Shown here one piece after another: positions 1-8,777 of a stretch of 64,000 bases of DNA. Source of the DNA: Ensifer sp. BR816 (GTDB lineage: Bacteria; Pseudomonadota; Alphaproteobacteria; Rhizobiales; Rhizobiaceae); NCBI RefSeq assembly GCF_000378985.1, contig NZ_KB905370.1, positions 3,186,604 to 3,250,603 of the forward strand, in the 5' to 3' direction. Under the pieces are notes generated by a model. The model was given only the letters and a program-made list of their open reading frames with translations. It had not been told where the DNA came from and made no database searches. Position numbers and translations under genes: made by a program. Position 1 is the stretch's first letter. Every line of letters starts with the position of its first letter.

Positions 1-1806
1 GGCGTCGACCCGCTGGCGCTCGGACGGGCAGCGCTGCAATTCGTCACCAATGGCCGCATCGTTTCCGGCGCCTCGACGCTCTCGATGCAGGTGGCGCGGC
101 TGATCGAGCCGCGCGAGCGGCGGACATGGACGGCGAAGCTGTTGCAGCTCGCACGCGCCATCCAGATCGAGCGGCGCCTCAGCAAGGATCAGATCCTCGA
201 CCTTTATCTCACCCATGCCCCCTATGGCGGCAATCTCGAAGGCGTGCGTGCCGCAAGTCTCGCCTGGTTCGGCAAGGAGCCGCGCCGGCTCTCGGTCGGC
301 GAGGCGGCCCTGCTCGTCGCGCTGCCGCAATTGCCCGAGAAGCGTCGCCCGGACCGCAACCTGGCGGCCGCCGATGCCGCACGAGAACGGGTGCTCGGCC
401 GCGCCGCGGTCGCCAAAGTCATCGGCCAAGGCGAGGCGGAGCGCGCGGCGATGACCGCCATTCCGACCCGCCGGCTGCAACTGCCGGCCCATGCGGCGCA
501 CCTCGCAGAAACTGCGCTTCGCAAGGACCCGAAGGCGCTCCGCCACGAGACGACGCTCCGACGCGAAATCCAGCGCGGACTGGAAGCGGTGGCGCAAGAG
601 GGCGCTGAGCGGTTGGGGCCGAAGGTTTCCGTGGCAATGGTCATGGCCGATGCGAGAACCGGCGAGATCGTCGGCAAGGTCGGTTCGGCCGATTATTTCG
701 ACGCCAGCCGATCCGGATGGATCGACATGACCCGGATCACCCGCTCGCCCGGATCGACGCTGAAACCGTTCATTTATGGGCTTGCCTTCGAAGAGGGCAT
801 CGTCAGCCAGGAGACAATCATCGAGGATCGGCCGGCGGATTTCTTCGGCTATCGGCCCCGCAACTTCGACATGAGCTACCAGGGCGATGTCAGCGTGCGT
901 GAGGCGCTGCAGCTTTCGCTCAATGTGCCGGCAATCCGGCTGCTCGATGCGGTCGGGCCGGCGCGGCTGATGGTGCGCTTCCGCCGTGCCGAGGTGCGGC
1001 CGAAGCTGCCGCCGAACGAAGCGCCGGGATTGGCCATCGGCCTCGGCGGCGTCGGCATCACGCTTCGCGATCTCGTGCAGCTTTACGCTGGCCTTGCCAA
1101 TCGCGGCTGGCCGGTTCGGCTCGGCGACGGTATCGAGGGAAAGCCGGGGTTGATCGACGGCGAGCCGCTGCTTTCGACGGTCGCCACCTGGCAGGTCGCC
1201 GACATCCTCTCCGGCGTGCTGCCTCCGGCCGGGACCCGCCAGCGCGGCATCGCCTACAAGACGGGCACCAGCTATGGCTATCGCGACGCCTGGTCGGTCG
1301 GCTTCGACGGCCGGTATGTGCTCGGGGTCTGGGTGGGGCGGCCGGACAATGGCGCCGTGCCGGGGCTGACCGGCTATGGCGCGGCCGCGCCGATCCTGTT
1401 TGAAGGCTTTGCCAAGACTGGCATCGCCATTACGCCGCTGCCGGATGCACCGGCCGGCGCCCTCCGCCTCGCCCAGGCCGACCTGCCGATCGGGCACCGG
1501 CGCTTCTCGTTGACGGCGAACGGCCTGCCATCGACATCGATACGCGAGGGCGCACCGCAGATCGTCTTCCCGCCGGAGGGAGCGCGCGTCGATCTCGGCG
1601 CAAGCGCCGGCCTGACACTCACGCCGCTGACGCTGAAAATGCAGGGCGGCCGGGCCCCGTTCCGCTGGCTGGCGAACGGCCAACCGCTGCCGGACGTGAC
1701 GCGCCGCCGCGTCAGCCAATGGCTGCCCGACGGCGGCGGCTATTCGACGCTGACCGTCATCGACGCGCTGGGCCGAGCCTCTACGGTGCGCGTTTTTGTC
1801 GAATGA
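1..1806 (+). CDS. pbpC: Penicillin-binding protein 1C, 5' end missing
   Basis: Periplasmic bifunctional peptidoglycan synthase: glycosyltransferase followed by transpeptidase. The frame is open to base 1, so the N-terminal anchor and the first part of the glycosyltransferase lie outside the window; the ATG at 85 is internal. The glycosyltransferase motif GASTLSMQ is at nt 67-90. The transpeptidase motifs are STLK (SxxK, nt 754-765), SLN (SxN, nt 916-924) and KTG (nt 1258-1266). The last 85 or so residues look like the C-terminal BiPBP_C domain that separates PbpC from PBP1a/PBP1b. In this family pbpC usually follows a large alpha-2-macroglobulin gene, which would lie left of the window. A strong hairpin follows the stop. 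Confidence 0.93.
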   Translation, partial: GVDPLALGRAALQFVTNGRIVSGASTLSMQVARLIEPRERRTWTAKLLQLARAIQIERRLSKDQILDLYLTHAPYGGNLEGVRAASLAWFGKEPRRLSVGEAALLVALPQLPEKRRPDRNLAAADAARERVLGRAAVAKVIGQGEAERAAMTAIPTRRLQLPAHAAHLAETALRKDPKALRHETTLRREIQRGLEAVAQEGAERLGPKVSVAMVMADARTGEIVGKVGSADYFDASRSGWIDMTRITRSPGSTLKPFIYGLAFEEGIVSQETIIEDRPADFFGYRPRNFDMSYQGDVSVREALQLSLNVPAIRLLDAVGPARLMVRFRRAEVRPKLPPNEAPGLAIGLGGVGITLRDLVQLYAGLANRGWPVRLGDGIEGKPGLIDGEPLLSTVATWQVADILSGVLPPAGTRQRGIAYKTGTSYGYRDAWSVGFDGRYVLGVWVGRPDNGAVPGLTGYGAAAPILFEGFAKTGIAITPLPDAPAGALRLAQADLPIGHRRFSLTANGLPSTSIREGAPQIVFPPEGARVDLGASAGLTLTPLTLKMQGGRAPFRWLANGQPLPDVTRRRVSQWLPDGGGYSTLTVIDALGRASTVRVFVE

Positions 1807-1818
1807 TGCTCGAAGCCC

Positions 1819-1851
1819 ATTGGTCGGAAGGACGCAGCGCTTCCGACCAAT
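1819..1851. terminator. Bidirectional terminator hairpin
   Basis: A perfect 12-bp stem (1819-1830 with 1840-1851) and a 9-nt loop lie between the convergent pbpC and DUF982 genes. There is no long T-run on either side, so it could also act mainly as an mRNA-stabilising stem. Confidence 0.75.
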
Positions 1852-1862
1852 CACTCCCTCCA

Positions 1863-2168
1863 TCAGGCTGATAGGGCTGTCTTTGCTTCGGCGCCTCGCG
1901 GTTCGTGGCGCGGCGTCACCATCACCAGCGGCATCCCCGCCTCGAGGCAGGCCGCAATGAAGGCCTCCCGCGCCACCGCCGCCGGTGTCATCCTGTTCAG
2001 TGCCCGGAGGCAGGTGCGCAGCGCGCGCTCGTAGCGCTCTCCTTTGCGCAGCGGCCACTCGTTCTCGAGAAAATCGACGGCCTCGTATACGGAGGTAAAG
2101 GTCCGTTCCAGGCCGTTCGAAAGGCGCACTGTCAGGGGTATCGTCCAGGGAATCTCATTGAGAAGCAT
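1863..2168 (-). CDS. DUF982 family protein
   Basis: Small soluble protein of 101 residues that I recognise as DUF982, a family abundant in rhizobia and without a known function. The ORF can be extended to 2261, but the ATG at 2168 has a near-perfect ribosome site (AGGAGG followed by seven bases) and the family begins close to this residue, so the shorter form is annotated. Visible features are an N-terminal segment with alternating hydrophobic residues (IPWTIPLTVRL) and a Trp-Pro-containing acidic helix (FLENEWP). It is divergent from the heat-shock gene and convergent with pbpC. No function is inferred. Confidence 0.8.
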   Translation of the reverse strand: MLLNEIPWTIPLTVRLSNGLERTFTSVYEAVDFLENEWPLRKGERYERALRTCLRALNRMTPAAVAREAFIAACLEAGMPLVMVTPRHEPRGAEAKTALSA

Positions 2169-2312
2169 TTTTTCCTCCTTTCTGATGCCGTCAATGATCG
2201 CACGCACAGAGATATTTGGCGTCGAGAAGCCAGATTCAAGAACCCGACAAGCCCCCGCCACGCAGTTCGTCTCGCGGCGTCCGAGAAGCGGTCAAATGGG
2301 CGTGAAATACCT

Positions 2313-2340
2313 CTTGAATCCACGATTTGAGTGACTAAAT
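2313..2340 (+). promoter_or_regulatory. Candidate heat-shock (RpoH-type) promoter
   Basis: CTTGAA (2313-2318), a 16-bp spacer and CTAAAT (2335-2340) resemble a rhizobial RpoH or housekeeping promoter. Initiation near 2347 would place the ROSE-like leader exactly at the start of the transcript. The -10 element is only a partial match. Confidence 0.45.
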
Positions 2341-2346
2341 CGATGG

Positions 2347-2438
2347 TGGGACCGCCTTTCAGGGGCCCTACAGTCGAGGAGCGCCGTACTCTTCGGCGCT
2401 CCTCATCGTCCATGTTGCTCAAGGAGGATATGGCTATG
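2347..2438 (+). promoter_or_regulatory. ROSE-type RNA thermometer in the hsp20 leader
   Basis: The leader holds a perfect 11-bp hairpin (2376-2386 with 2394-2404) followed by TTGCT (2414-2418) directly before the Shine-Dalgarno AAGGAGG (2421-2427). In ROSE elements a UUGCU/UCGCU stretch pairs imperfectly with the ribosome site and melts on heating; rhizobial ibpA-type genes are the classic targets. The position and signature fit. The full fold was judged by eye only. Confidence 0.7.
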
Positions 2439-2915
2439 AGAACAACCTTCGATTTTTCGCCGCTGTCACGCTCCAGCGTGGGCTTCGACCACTTGTTCGA
2501 ACTGCTCGATTCTGCAAACCGCATGGCGCCCGCCGACAACTGGCCGCCCTACGACATCATGCGCCTTGGTGAGAGCCAGTATCGCATAGCGATGTCTGTT
2601 GCAGGCTTCAGCCCGGATGAACTCACCATCACGCACGAGCAGCGGCTGCTCGTCGTCAGCGGTGAGAAGGCCGGCGAGGACAATGCGGAGTATCTCTATC
2701 GCGGCATTGCCGCCCGTAACTTCGAGCGCCGCTTCCAGCTTGCCGACCATGTGATGGTCACCGGCGCAAACCTCGCCAACGGTTTGCTGACGATCGATCT
2801 CGTCCGCGAGCTTCCGGAGCAGATGAAGCCGCGGCGCATCGATATCCAGCAGGCCGACGCGCTGCCCGCCGGCGAGGTGAACAAGCAGATCGACGGCGAC
2901 AAGCACGCCGCCTAG
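2436..2915 (+). CDS. Small heat-shock protein, Hsp20/IbpA class
   Basis: ATP-independent cytosolic holdase that binds unfolding proteins. The protein has 159 residues with a central alpha-crystallin domain ending in the ANGLLTIDL motif (the family's GxL segment), followed by a short tail. Two ATGs, 2430 and 2436, follow the Shine-Dalgarno at 2421-2427. The second has the normal 8-nt spacing and gives the usual start of this family (MRTTFDFSPL), so it was chosen. The gene has its own RNA thermometer leader and is followed by a hairpin before the second hsp20. Function is secure from family membership; the client range is unknown. Confidence 0.92.
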   Translation: MRTTFDFSPLSRSSVGFDHLFELLDSANRMAPADNWPPYDIMRLGESQYRIAMSVAGFSPDELTITHEQRLLVVSGEKAGEDNAEYLYRGIAARNFERRFQLADHVMVTGANLANGLLTIDLVRELPEQMKPRRIDIQQADALPAGEVNKQIDGDKHAA

Positions 2916-2938
2916 CGGGACGGCGCGGCAAAATCCCC

Positions 2939-2969
2939 GCCGAAGCGCCGGCGATGTCGGCGCTTCGGC
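2939..2969 (+). terminator. Hairpin between the two hsp20 genes
   Basis: A 12-bp perfect stem (2939-2950 with 2958-2969) and a 7-nt loop lie 23 nt after the first hsp20. There is no T-tract, so it may terminate or process the transcript. Confidence 0.6.
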
Positions 2970-3048
2970 CTTACAGAGCTAGAGGGGCGGGATCCGGGAA
3001 ATCCCCCCAGAGTATCCCGCTCCATCCGCCAAGGAAAGGAGCTGACAA

Positions 3049-3558
3049 ATGAACGTACGTGATCTCATCCCCTGGGGCCGCGGACAGGGACAATTTCCGG
3101 CAGCCTATCGTGAAGGCGATCGCAACCCGTTCCTCGCGCTTCACCGGGAAATGAACCGCCTGTTCGACGACGTCTTCCGCGGCTTCGACAGCCGGCTGCC
3201 TATGGCCTCCGGATATTCCGGGTTCGGAGCCGGTTGGCCGAGCGTCGAGGTCTCCGATCGGGAGAGGGAAATCAAGCTGACGGCGGAACTGCCCGGGCTT
3301 GAGGAAAAGGATGTCGAGCTGTTCATCTCCGAGGGCGCGCTGACGCTCCGCGGTGAAAAGCGCTCCGAGACCGAAGACCAGGAGAACCAGTTCTCCGAGC
3401 GCTTCTATGGCCGCTTCGAGCGGCGCATCCCGCTTGGATACGACATCGACGAAAGCAAGGTGAATGCGACGTTCCGCAACGGCGTGCTGACGGTCACCCT
3501 TCCGAAGACGGAACAGGGCCAATCCAAGGCGAAACGCATCGCGATCAACAGGCAGTAG
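3049..3558 (+). CDS. Small heat-shock protein, second Hsp20 family member
   Basis: A 169-residue Hsp20 protein of a different class from its upstream neighbour: it starts with an MNVRDLIPWG segment, has a helix with NRLFDDVFRGF, and carries the alpha-crystallin domain with the GVLTVTLPK motif near the C terminus. It is expected to act as a cytosolic holdase chaperone, possibly co-oligomerising with the first Hsp20. An AAGGAAAGGAG Shine-Dalgarno precedes the ATG. It has no recognisable ROSE leader of its own, and the upstream hairpin may separate the two transcripts. A terminator follows. Confidence 0.92.
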   Translation: MNVRDLIPWGRGQGQFPAAYREGDRNPFLALHREMNRLFDDVFRGFDSRLPMASGYSGFGAGWPSVEVSDREREIKLTAELPGLEEKDVELFISEGALTLRGEKRSETEDQENQFSERFYGRFERRIPLGYDIDESKVNATFRNGVLTVTLPKTEQGQSKAKRIAINRQ

Positions 3559-3589
3559 GCCGGGACGAGAGTCCGAATCCGTGATAGAG

Positions 3590-3630
3590 GATTCCCGCAG
3601 CTTCTCGGACGCGGGAATCTTGCATTATTT
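3590..3630 (+). terminator. Terminator after hsp20
   Basis: A 9-bp perfect stem (3590-3598 with 3611-3619) is followed by a T-rich stretch (TTGCATTATTT). It lies between the convergent hsp20 and guaD genes. Confidence 0.7.
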
Positions 3631-3693
3631 CAACCCTCTACTACGGCTTCCTAACTTTCGAATTCCAGATCGGAGCCTGCCAATCGCCGCCAT

Positions 3694-5040
3694 CTATGCC
3701 AGCGCTTCCGCTCTTTCAATCGGAGTTTTGGCGTGCTCTCTCCTGCCGTGCTTCATCGACCGCCCCGCCACATAGACTTCGGCGACGCAGCGATCGTCGC
3801 CCATGGTCTGCAGCACGAAGAGCTCTTCGGCAAGCGACGAGGCCACCTGCATCCTGAGTTCCATCGCCGGCTTGGCGTGGCTGTCGAGGATGACGATATC
3901 GGCGTCGGCCCCGGCATTCAGCGAACCGATCCGGTGCTCGAGGTCGAGCGCACGGGCGTTGCCGAGCGTCATCATATAGAAGGAGTTGAACGGCGAGAGC
4001 CGCTGGCCTTGGAGGTGCAGCACCTTGTAGGCCTCGTCCATGGTTTCCAGCATCGAGAAGCTCGTACCGGCGCCGACATCGGTTGCGACCGAATGGCGGG
4101 CACCGAGCTTGTCGAAGCGGTCGCGATCGAACAGGCCGCTGCCGAGGAACAGGTTGGAGGTCGGGCAGAACACGCCGACCGCACCGGTTTCGGCAAGCAA
4201 CGATATCTCGCGGTCGCTCAAATAGATGCAGTGGCCGAGCAGCGTCTTGCGGCCGAGAAGACCGTAGCGCGCATAGATATCGGTATAGTCCTTCGCCTCG
4301 GGATAGAGCGAGGTGGCAAAGGCGATCTCGTCCCTGTTCTCGGAAAGATGCGTCTGCACGTAGCAGTCCGGATGCTCGGCGACGAGCGCGCCGCTCATCT
4401 CCATCTGCTCGGGCGTCGAGGTGATGGCGAAGCGCGGGCTGATCGCGTAATGCGCCCGTCCCCGGCCGTGCCACCTGCCGATCAGCTGCTTCGTCTCGTC
4501 ATAACCCTTTTGCGGCGTGTCGCGCAGCGCCTCGGGTGCGTTGCGGTCCATCATCACCTTGCCACCGATCATCAGCATGTTGCGCTCTTCGGCCGCGGTG
4601 AAGAAGGCATCGACGCTTTCCGGATGCACGGAGCAATAGGCGACGGCCGTCGTCGTGCCGTTCGCGAGAAGCTCGTCCATGAAGCGTCCGGCGATGAAGG
4701 CGGCGTGTTGCGGCTCCCTGAATTTCTGCTCCTCGACGAAGATATAGGTGTTCAGCCATTCGAGAAGCTGCGCGCCATAGGACGCGATCGCCTGCGTCTG
4801 CGGGAAATGCAGGTGCGTATCGATAAGCCCCGGCAGGACGAGATTGGGGCGATGATCGGCGATCCGGATGCCGCTGCCGGCCTGTTTCGCCACGTCATCA
4901 TAGGTGCCGATATCGGCCACCTTACCATTGCGGACGAGAACGGCGCCGTCCTCGTGATAGCGATAGGCGCCGGCATCGTCGATGCCCTCCGGCTCCTTGA
5001 TAAAGGTCAGCACACGGCCGCGGATCAGCAAATCACTCAT
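3694..5040 (-). CDS. guaD: Guanine deaminase
   Basis: Cytosolic zinc amidohydrolase that converts guanine to xanthine and ammonia, feeding xanthine dehydrogenase. The protein has 448 residues, close to E. coli GuaD. The metal-binding motif is HLH (His76, His78) in a GLIDTHLHFP context; further metal or substrate segments are THLSE and LLGHCIYL, and SVATDVGAG supplies the catalytic Asp. The ATG at 5040 has a GGAAGGAA ribosome site and overlaps the puuD stop by four bases (ATGA), indicating translational coupling in a puuD-guaD operon. A longer reading frame to 5259 runs into puuD and is not the start. Confidence 0.95.
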   Translation of the reverse strand: MSDLLIRGRVLTFIKEPEGIDDAGAYRYHEDGAVLVRNGKVADIGTYDDVAKQAGSGIRIADHRPNLVLPGLIDTHLHFPQTQAIASYGAQLLEWLNTYIFVEEQKFREPQHAAFIAGRFMDELLANGTTTAVAYCSVHPESVDAFFTAAEERNMLMIGGKVMMDRNAPEALRDTPQKGYDETKQLIGRWHGRGRAHYAISPRFAITSTPEQMEMSGALVAEHPDCYVQTHLSENRDEIAFATSLYPEAKDYTDIYARYGLLGRKTLLGHCIYLSDREISLLAETGAVGVFCPTSNLFLGSGLFDRDRFDKLGARHSVATDVGAGTSFSMLETMDEAYKVLHLQGQRLSPFNSFYMMTLGNARALDLEHRIGSLNAGADADIVILDSHAKPAMELRMQVASSLAEELFVLQTMGDDRCVAEVYVAGRSMKHGRREHAKTPIERAEALA

Positions 5041-6275
5041 TGAATTGTTCCTTCCTTCACGGCCGTCTCGTACCAGGTGGCCAGCAACTGCCGCTCCTCC
5101 TCGGTGACGCCGGTGACATTGGCGGGCGGCATGGCGCGCGAACGCCCCGCCTGCAGATAGATTTCGCGGGCATGCTCGACGATATTGCCGTCGCTTTCGA
5201 GAATGACGCCCTTGGGCGGCACGACGATGCCCTCCCAGCCGGGCTCCCGCGCATGGCACATGGAGCAGCGACCGAGCACCGTGTCACGCACCTTCGAGAA
5301 ATCCGCGGTGGCAACGACCGCCTGCTCTGTGGTGGACGCCCTCGCCTCCCCGCCCTCGGAGAGGACCTTAGGCACGGTGGAAAGCCACATGATGACGATG
5401 AAGAGGAGCACGGTGACGAGCCAGGTCCAGGTCGGGCTGCCCTTGCGGGCATGCTGCGTGTTGAACCAGTGGCGGATGGTGACGCCCATCAGGAAGACCA
5501 GCGAGGCAATGATCCAGTTGTACGCCGTGCCGAAGGCGAGCGGATAGTGGTTCGACAGCATCAGGAACAGGACAGGCAGCGTCAGGTAGTTGTTGTGCGT
5601 CGAGCGCTGTTTCGCCTGCTTGCCGAGGGCCGGATCCGGCGTGCGGCCGGCGATCAGGTCGGCGACAACCTTCTTCTGGTTCGGGATGATGATGAAGAAC
5701 ACATTCGCCGACATGATCGTCGCGGTGAAGGCACCGAGATGCAGGTAGGCGGCGCGGCCGGTGAAGAGCTGGGTAAAGCCCCAGGCGACGGCGACGAGAA
5801 TGAAATAGAGGAGCACCATCAGGCGGGTGTTGTCGTTGCCGAGCGGCGAACGACAGATCGTGTCATAGGCGAGCCAGCCGAAGGCGAGCGATGCCAGCGA
5901 GATGGCGATTGCCGTCGGCTTCGACACGTCGAGCACGCTCGGATCGATCAGGTAGAGATCTGCACCGGCATAATAGACGAGCGCCAGCATGCCGAAGCCG
6001 GAAAGCCAGGTGACGTAGGATTCCCATTTGAACCAGATCAGGTGCTCCGGCATGTTTTCCGGCGCCACCAGATATTTCTGTATGTGGTAGAAGCCGCCGC
6101 CGTGGACCTGCCACTCCTCGCCATAGGCGCCCAAGGGCATGCCCGGACGCTGCCGCAAGCCGAGATCGAGCGCTACGAAATAGAAGGACGATCCGATCCA
6201 GGCGATGCCAGTGATGACATGCAGCCACCGCACCGCAAATGTCAGCCAATCCCAGGCAATGGCATATTCGTACAT
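5037..6275 (-). CDS. puuD: Membrane urate oxidase with cytochrome c domain
   Basis: Urate hydroxylase PuuD oxidises urate to 5-hydroxyisourate at the inner membrane and passes electrons through a C-terminal cytochrome c to the respiratory chain, so it makes no peroxide. The 412 residues show about eight transmembrane segments between residues 10 and 300, then a periplasmic c-type heme site CSMCH (337-341) with a distal AMPPAN segment supplying the Met ligand. This type replaces soluble uricase in many Alphaproteobacteria. It is first in an operon with guaD (4-bp overlap). The upstream region is shared with a divergent LysR gene. Confidence 0.95.
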   Translation of the reverse strand: MYEYAIAWDWLTFAVRWLHVITGIAWIGSSFYFVALDLGLRQRPGMPLGAYGEEWQVHGGGFYHIQKYLVAPENMPEHLIWFKWESYVTWLSGFGMLALVYYAGADLYLIDPSVLDVSKPTAIAISLASLAFGWLAYDTICRSPLGNDNTRLMVLLYFILVAVAWGFTQLFTGRAAYLHLGAFTATIMSANVFFIIIPNQKKVVADLIAGRTPDPALGKQAKQRSTHNNYLTLPVLFLMLSNHYPLAFGTAYNWIIASLVFLMGVTIRHWFNTQHARKGSPTWTWLVTVLLFIVIMWLSTVPKVLSEGGEARASTTEQAVVATADFSKVRDTVLGRCSMCHAREPGWEGIVVPPKGVILESDGNIVEHAREIYLQAGRSRAMPPANVTGVTEEERQLLATWYETAVKEGTIQ

Positions 6276-6631
6276 AGAGGCCTCCCATTTCTCTAAAGCG
6301 CGTCGCGTTCAAACGAGTTGACGTGACGCGCTTTACAGCGCCGCGCGTCTTTTCGGACGCGCAAAGGACGCTGTAACACTTTGAATCTACGCATCGTGCT
6401 TTCCGAAAATCGATCCCGATTTTCGGGCCGATGCGCTAGATCTTTGTCTTCATGCATGCCGTTGTCCCAAAACCGCTGCGCACTTTCGGGCGACATGCAT
6501 TGGGCCGCATTATGTGTCATTGCTTGAGGCGGCGAGAAATGCCGCGAGATCGCCAACTCTTTCAAAAAAAACTATAAAATAGGCTGGTCACCGGAGCGGT
6601 AATCTGACCCCTGAGGAGCGGAGGCGGGAGC
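6276..6631. other. puuD/LysR intergenic region
   Basis: This 356-bp divergent promoter region contains a RIME-type repeat (6334-6440), a CTTTCAAA run with an A-tract (6559-6570) close to the LysR side, and no supported gene. The CTTTCAAA octamer is also part of the motif shared by the uraH/puuE and purine-permease upstream regions. Confidence 0.6.
6334..6440 (+). repeat. RIME-type palindromic repeat, copy 1
   Basis: A 107-bp element with two palindromes: TACAGCG...CGCTGTA with an inner GCGCGTC/GACGCGC stem, then CCGAAAATCG...CGATTTTCGG, ending CGCTAGA. It matches copy 3 (39421-39527) almost throughout and copies 2 and 4 in the first half. The layout fits rhizobial intergenic mosaic elements. 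Confidence 0.8.
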
Positions 6632-7582
6632 ATGTCCTATCTCGATAATGTGCGCGTCTTCGTACGCGTCGTGGAACTTGGAACGCTGTCGGCCGCCGGC
6701 CGCGACCAGCGGGTGACCCCTGCGGTCGCCAGCAACAGAATCAAGGAGTTGGAGCGGCATATGGGCGTGCGCCTGTTCAATCGCACGACCCGGAAGTTGA
6801 CGCCGACGGAGCATGGCCGGGTCTTCTACGACGGCGCCGTGAAGATCCTCGAGGCGGTGAACGAGGCGGAAAGCGCCATTGCCGATCTGTCGCGCAATCC
6901 GAAGGGGGCCGTGCGGATTACCGCGCCGCTCGGCATAGGTCGGAGGCTGATCGCATCGGGCGTGCCAGAATTTCACGACCGCTATCCGGACATTGAGGTT
7001 CGTCTTCGTCTTTCCGACCGCAATGTCGATATCCTGAGCGAGGGCATCGATGTCGCCTTCCGGCTGGGGATTCTCGAGGATTCGAACCTGCGCATGCGCG
7101 GCATCATGAATTGCGATCGCGTCATCTGCGGCGCGCCAAGCTATTTCGAGAAGCGCGGCGTGCCAATTACGCCGGACGAGCTGATCAGCGAGCGCCACGA
7201 CTGTCTGCTGCTGCGCTATCCCGGATCGAAGGAATATTACTGGACGCTGCAGACGCCAGAGGGCGCGCGCAAGTTCGAGGTCGGCGGCCCCTATGATTCC
7301 GACGATGGCGATGTGCTCACCCAATGGGCGCTCGACGGCCGCGGCATCATCAACAAGCCGCTCTTCGAGGTGAAGCAGTATATCGACGAAGGACTGCTCG
7401 TCCCGATCCTCGAAGAGACCCCGCCCTTGGGCGCGCAGCTCGCGGCAATCTATCCACACAAGCGGTTCCAGGATCCGAAGGTACGGCTGATGATCGACTT
7501 CATGGCCGAGCGCTGCCAGCGGCTGATCGGCAGGATTCTTGCCGAGCCTGCGACAGCGCGGGTGCAGGAAACCCTGGCGTAG
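6632..7582 (+). CDS. LysR family transcriptional regulator
   Basis: A 316-residue LysR-type regulator: N-terminal winged helix (residues 1-60, with LSAAGRDQRVTPAVASNRIKELE as the recognition region) and a periplasmic-binding-like effector domain (about 90-300). The start has a GGAGGCGGGAG ribosome site. It is divergent from puuD, the classic arrangement for a LysR protein controlling its neighbour, and the next gene downstream is a GST-like protein. It could therefore sense a purine intermediate or serve the GST gene instead; the sequence does not decide. Confidence 0.88.
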   Translation: MSYLDNVRVFVRVVELGTLSAAGRDQRVTPAVASNRIKELERHMGVRLFNRTTRKLTPTEHGRVFYDGAVKILEAVNEAESAIADLSRNPKGAVRITAPLGIGRRLIASGVPEFHDRYPDIEVRLRLSDRNVDILSEGIDVAFRLGILEDSNLRMRGIMNCDRVICGAPSYFEKRGVPITPDELISERHDCLLLRYPGSKEYYWTLQTPEGARKFEVGGPYDSDDGDVLTQWALDGRGIINKPLFEVKQYIDEGLLVPILEETPPLGAQLAAIYPHKRFQDPKVRLMIDFMAERCQRLIGRILAEPATARVQETLA

Positions 7583-7667
7583 AGCGCGAGGACTATCTCT
7601 CGAGCATGTGTGTCGGACTCTCGTTTAGCCAATCGTCTTCAAGACGGACAAGCTATGGAGAACAGCG

Positions 7668-8318
7668 ATGACGATTACGATTACCGCCTTTGAACGGTCG
7701 CCAGACCGCGGCAAGGGGCTGGCGCGCGACATGCGGGTTCGCTGGGCGCTCGAAGAAGTGGGCGAGCCTTACGACGTTCGTCTTCTTTCGTTCAAGGCGA
7801 TGAAGGAACCCGCGCATCTGGCGCTGCAACCATTCGGGCAGATTCCGACCTATGAAGAAGGCGGTCTCGCCCTGTTCGAGTCGGGGGCGATCGTGTTCCA
7901 TATCGCCGAGCGGCATGCGGGCCTGCTGTCGGCCGATGCTAATGCCCGGGCGCGCGCGATCACATGGATGTTCGCCGCGCTCAACACGGTGGAGCCGCCG
8001 GTCTTCGACCGGGCTCTCACCATGATCCTCGAGCGCGACAAGCCTTGGTACGAAGAGCGCCTGCATGCCCTCGAGGACAGCATCCGGAACCGGCTGGGCG
8101 CCCTTTCCCGTCGCCTCGGCGATGCCGACTGGCTCGAAGGAGAATTCAGCGCCGGCGACCTTCTGATGGTGTCGGTGCTGCTCAGGTTGAAAGGATCGGC
8201 TATTCTGGACGAGTATCCGAACCTTTCCGCCTATGTCGCCCGCGGCGAAGCGCGACCCGCATACAAGCGTGCTTTCGACGCTCAATTGGCGGTTTTCACC
8301 GCCGCATCGACCGACTGA
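7668..8318 (+). CDS. Glutathione S-transferase family protein
   Basis: A 216-residue cytosolic GST-fold protein: N-terminal thioredoxin-like domain (about 1-80) with the cis-Pro segment QIPTYE and the glutathione-binding LFESGAIVFHIAE stretch, then an all-helical C-terminal domain (about 90-210). The substrate is unknown. It follows the LysR gene by 85 bp in the same direction. The start has GGAGAACAGCG upstream. It may be cotranscribed with the LysR gene; a direct role in purine catabolism is not evident. Confidence 0.87.
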   Translation: MTITITAFERSPDRGKGLARDMRVRWALEEVGEPYDVRLLSFKAMKEPAHLALQPFGQIPTYEEGGLALFESGAIVFHIAERHAGLLSADANARARAITWMFAALNTVEPPVFDRALTMILERDKPWYEERLHALEDSIRNRLGALSRRLGDADWLEGEFSAGDLLMVSVLLRLKGSAILDEYPNLSAYVARGEARPAYKRAFDAQLAVFTAASTD

Positions 8319-8398
8319 CAAAGCTTCGTGGTGCACTGTCGTCGCGTTGGATCTTGCCACTCGTTTCGTATCAGCTTCGCAGCATGGCGGAACAGGTC

Positions 8399-8704
8399 TT
8401 AAATCCCCGACCCGTCGAGCTCTTGATCGTCGTCGCCTTCCCAGGGTGAGGGCATCGACGTGCGATTGAGATTGGCCGAGGGCATCGGCATCCAGCACTT
8501 CAATTCCGGCTCGGCGTATTCGACGATGCGGCCGGGCGAGGAATCAGAGGCGCGCCAGCCTTCTGCACCGAACTGGTCGCCATTCGACCAATAGGCGAGG
8601 TCAACTTCTGCCGCCCCTTGTTCGGACGGGCGGATCGTGACGAGAATTCGACTGCCGTCTTTCGGTGCGCTTGCCATGTGGCGCCAACTGTCCGGCTCGG
8701 CCAT
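8399..8704 (-). CDS. Small conserved protein, DUF551-like
   Basis: A 101-residue protein with an N-terminal WRHMASAPKDG segment and a later ELKCWMPMP segment. The pattern W-x-x-M-x-x-APKDG...W-x-P is typical of small DUF551-like proteins of unknown role. The start at 8704 has an AGGAAAAT ribosome site. It lies 73 bp after xdhC on the same strand and may be the last gene of the xdh transcript. No catalytic residues are recognised. Confidence 0.65.
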   Translation of the reverse strand: MAEPDSWRHMASAPKDGSRILVTIRPSEQGAAEVDLAYWSNGDQFGAEGWRASDSSPGRIVEYAEPELKCWMPMPSANLNRTSMPSPWEGDDDQELDGSGI

Positions 8705-8777
8705 TATTTTCCTCCCGCCTTGCTGCAGGTAGCAAGTGTCGCCTCGCCAGCGGAAACGGTCAACGCAAATCGGATAT

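Noticed and set aside
3733..6296. Long + strand frames opposite guaD and puuD
   Set aside because: Antisense shadows; both minus-strand genes have catalytic motifs and coupled start/stop codons.
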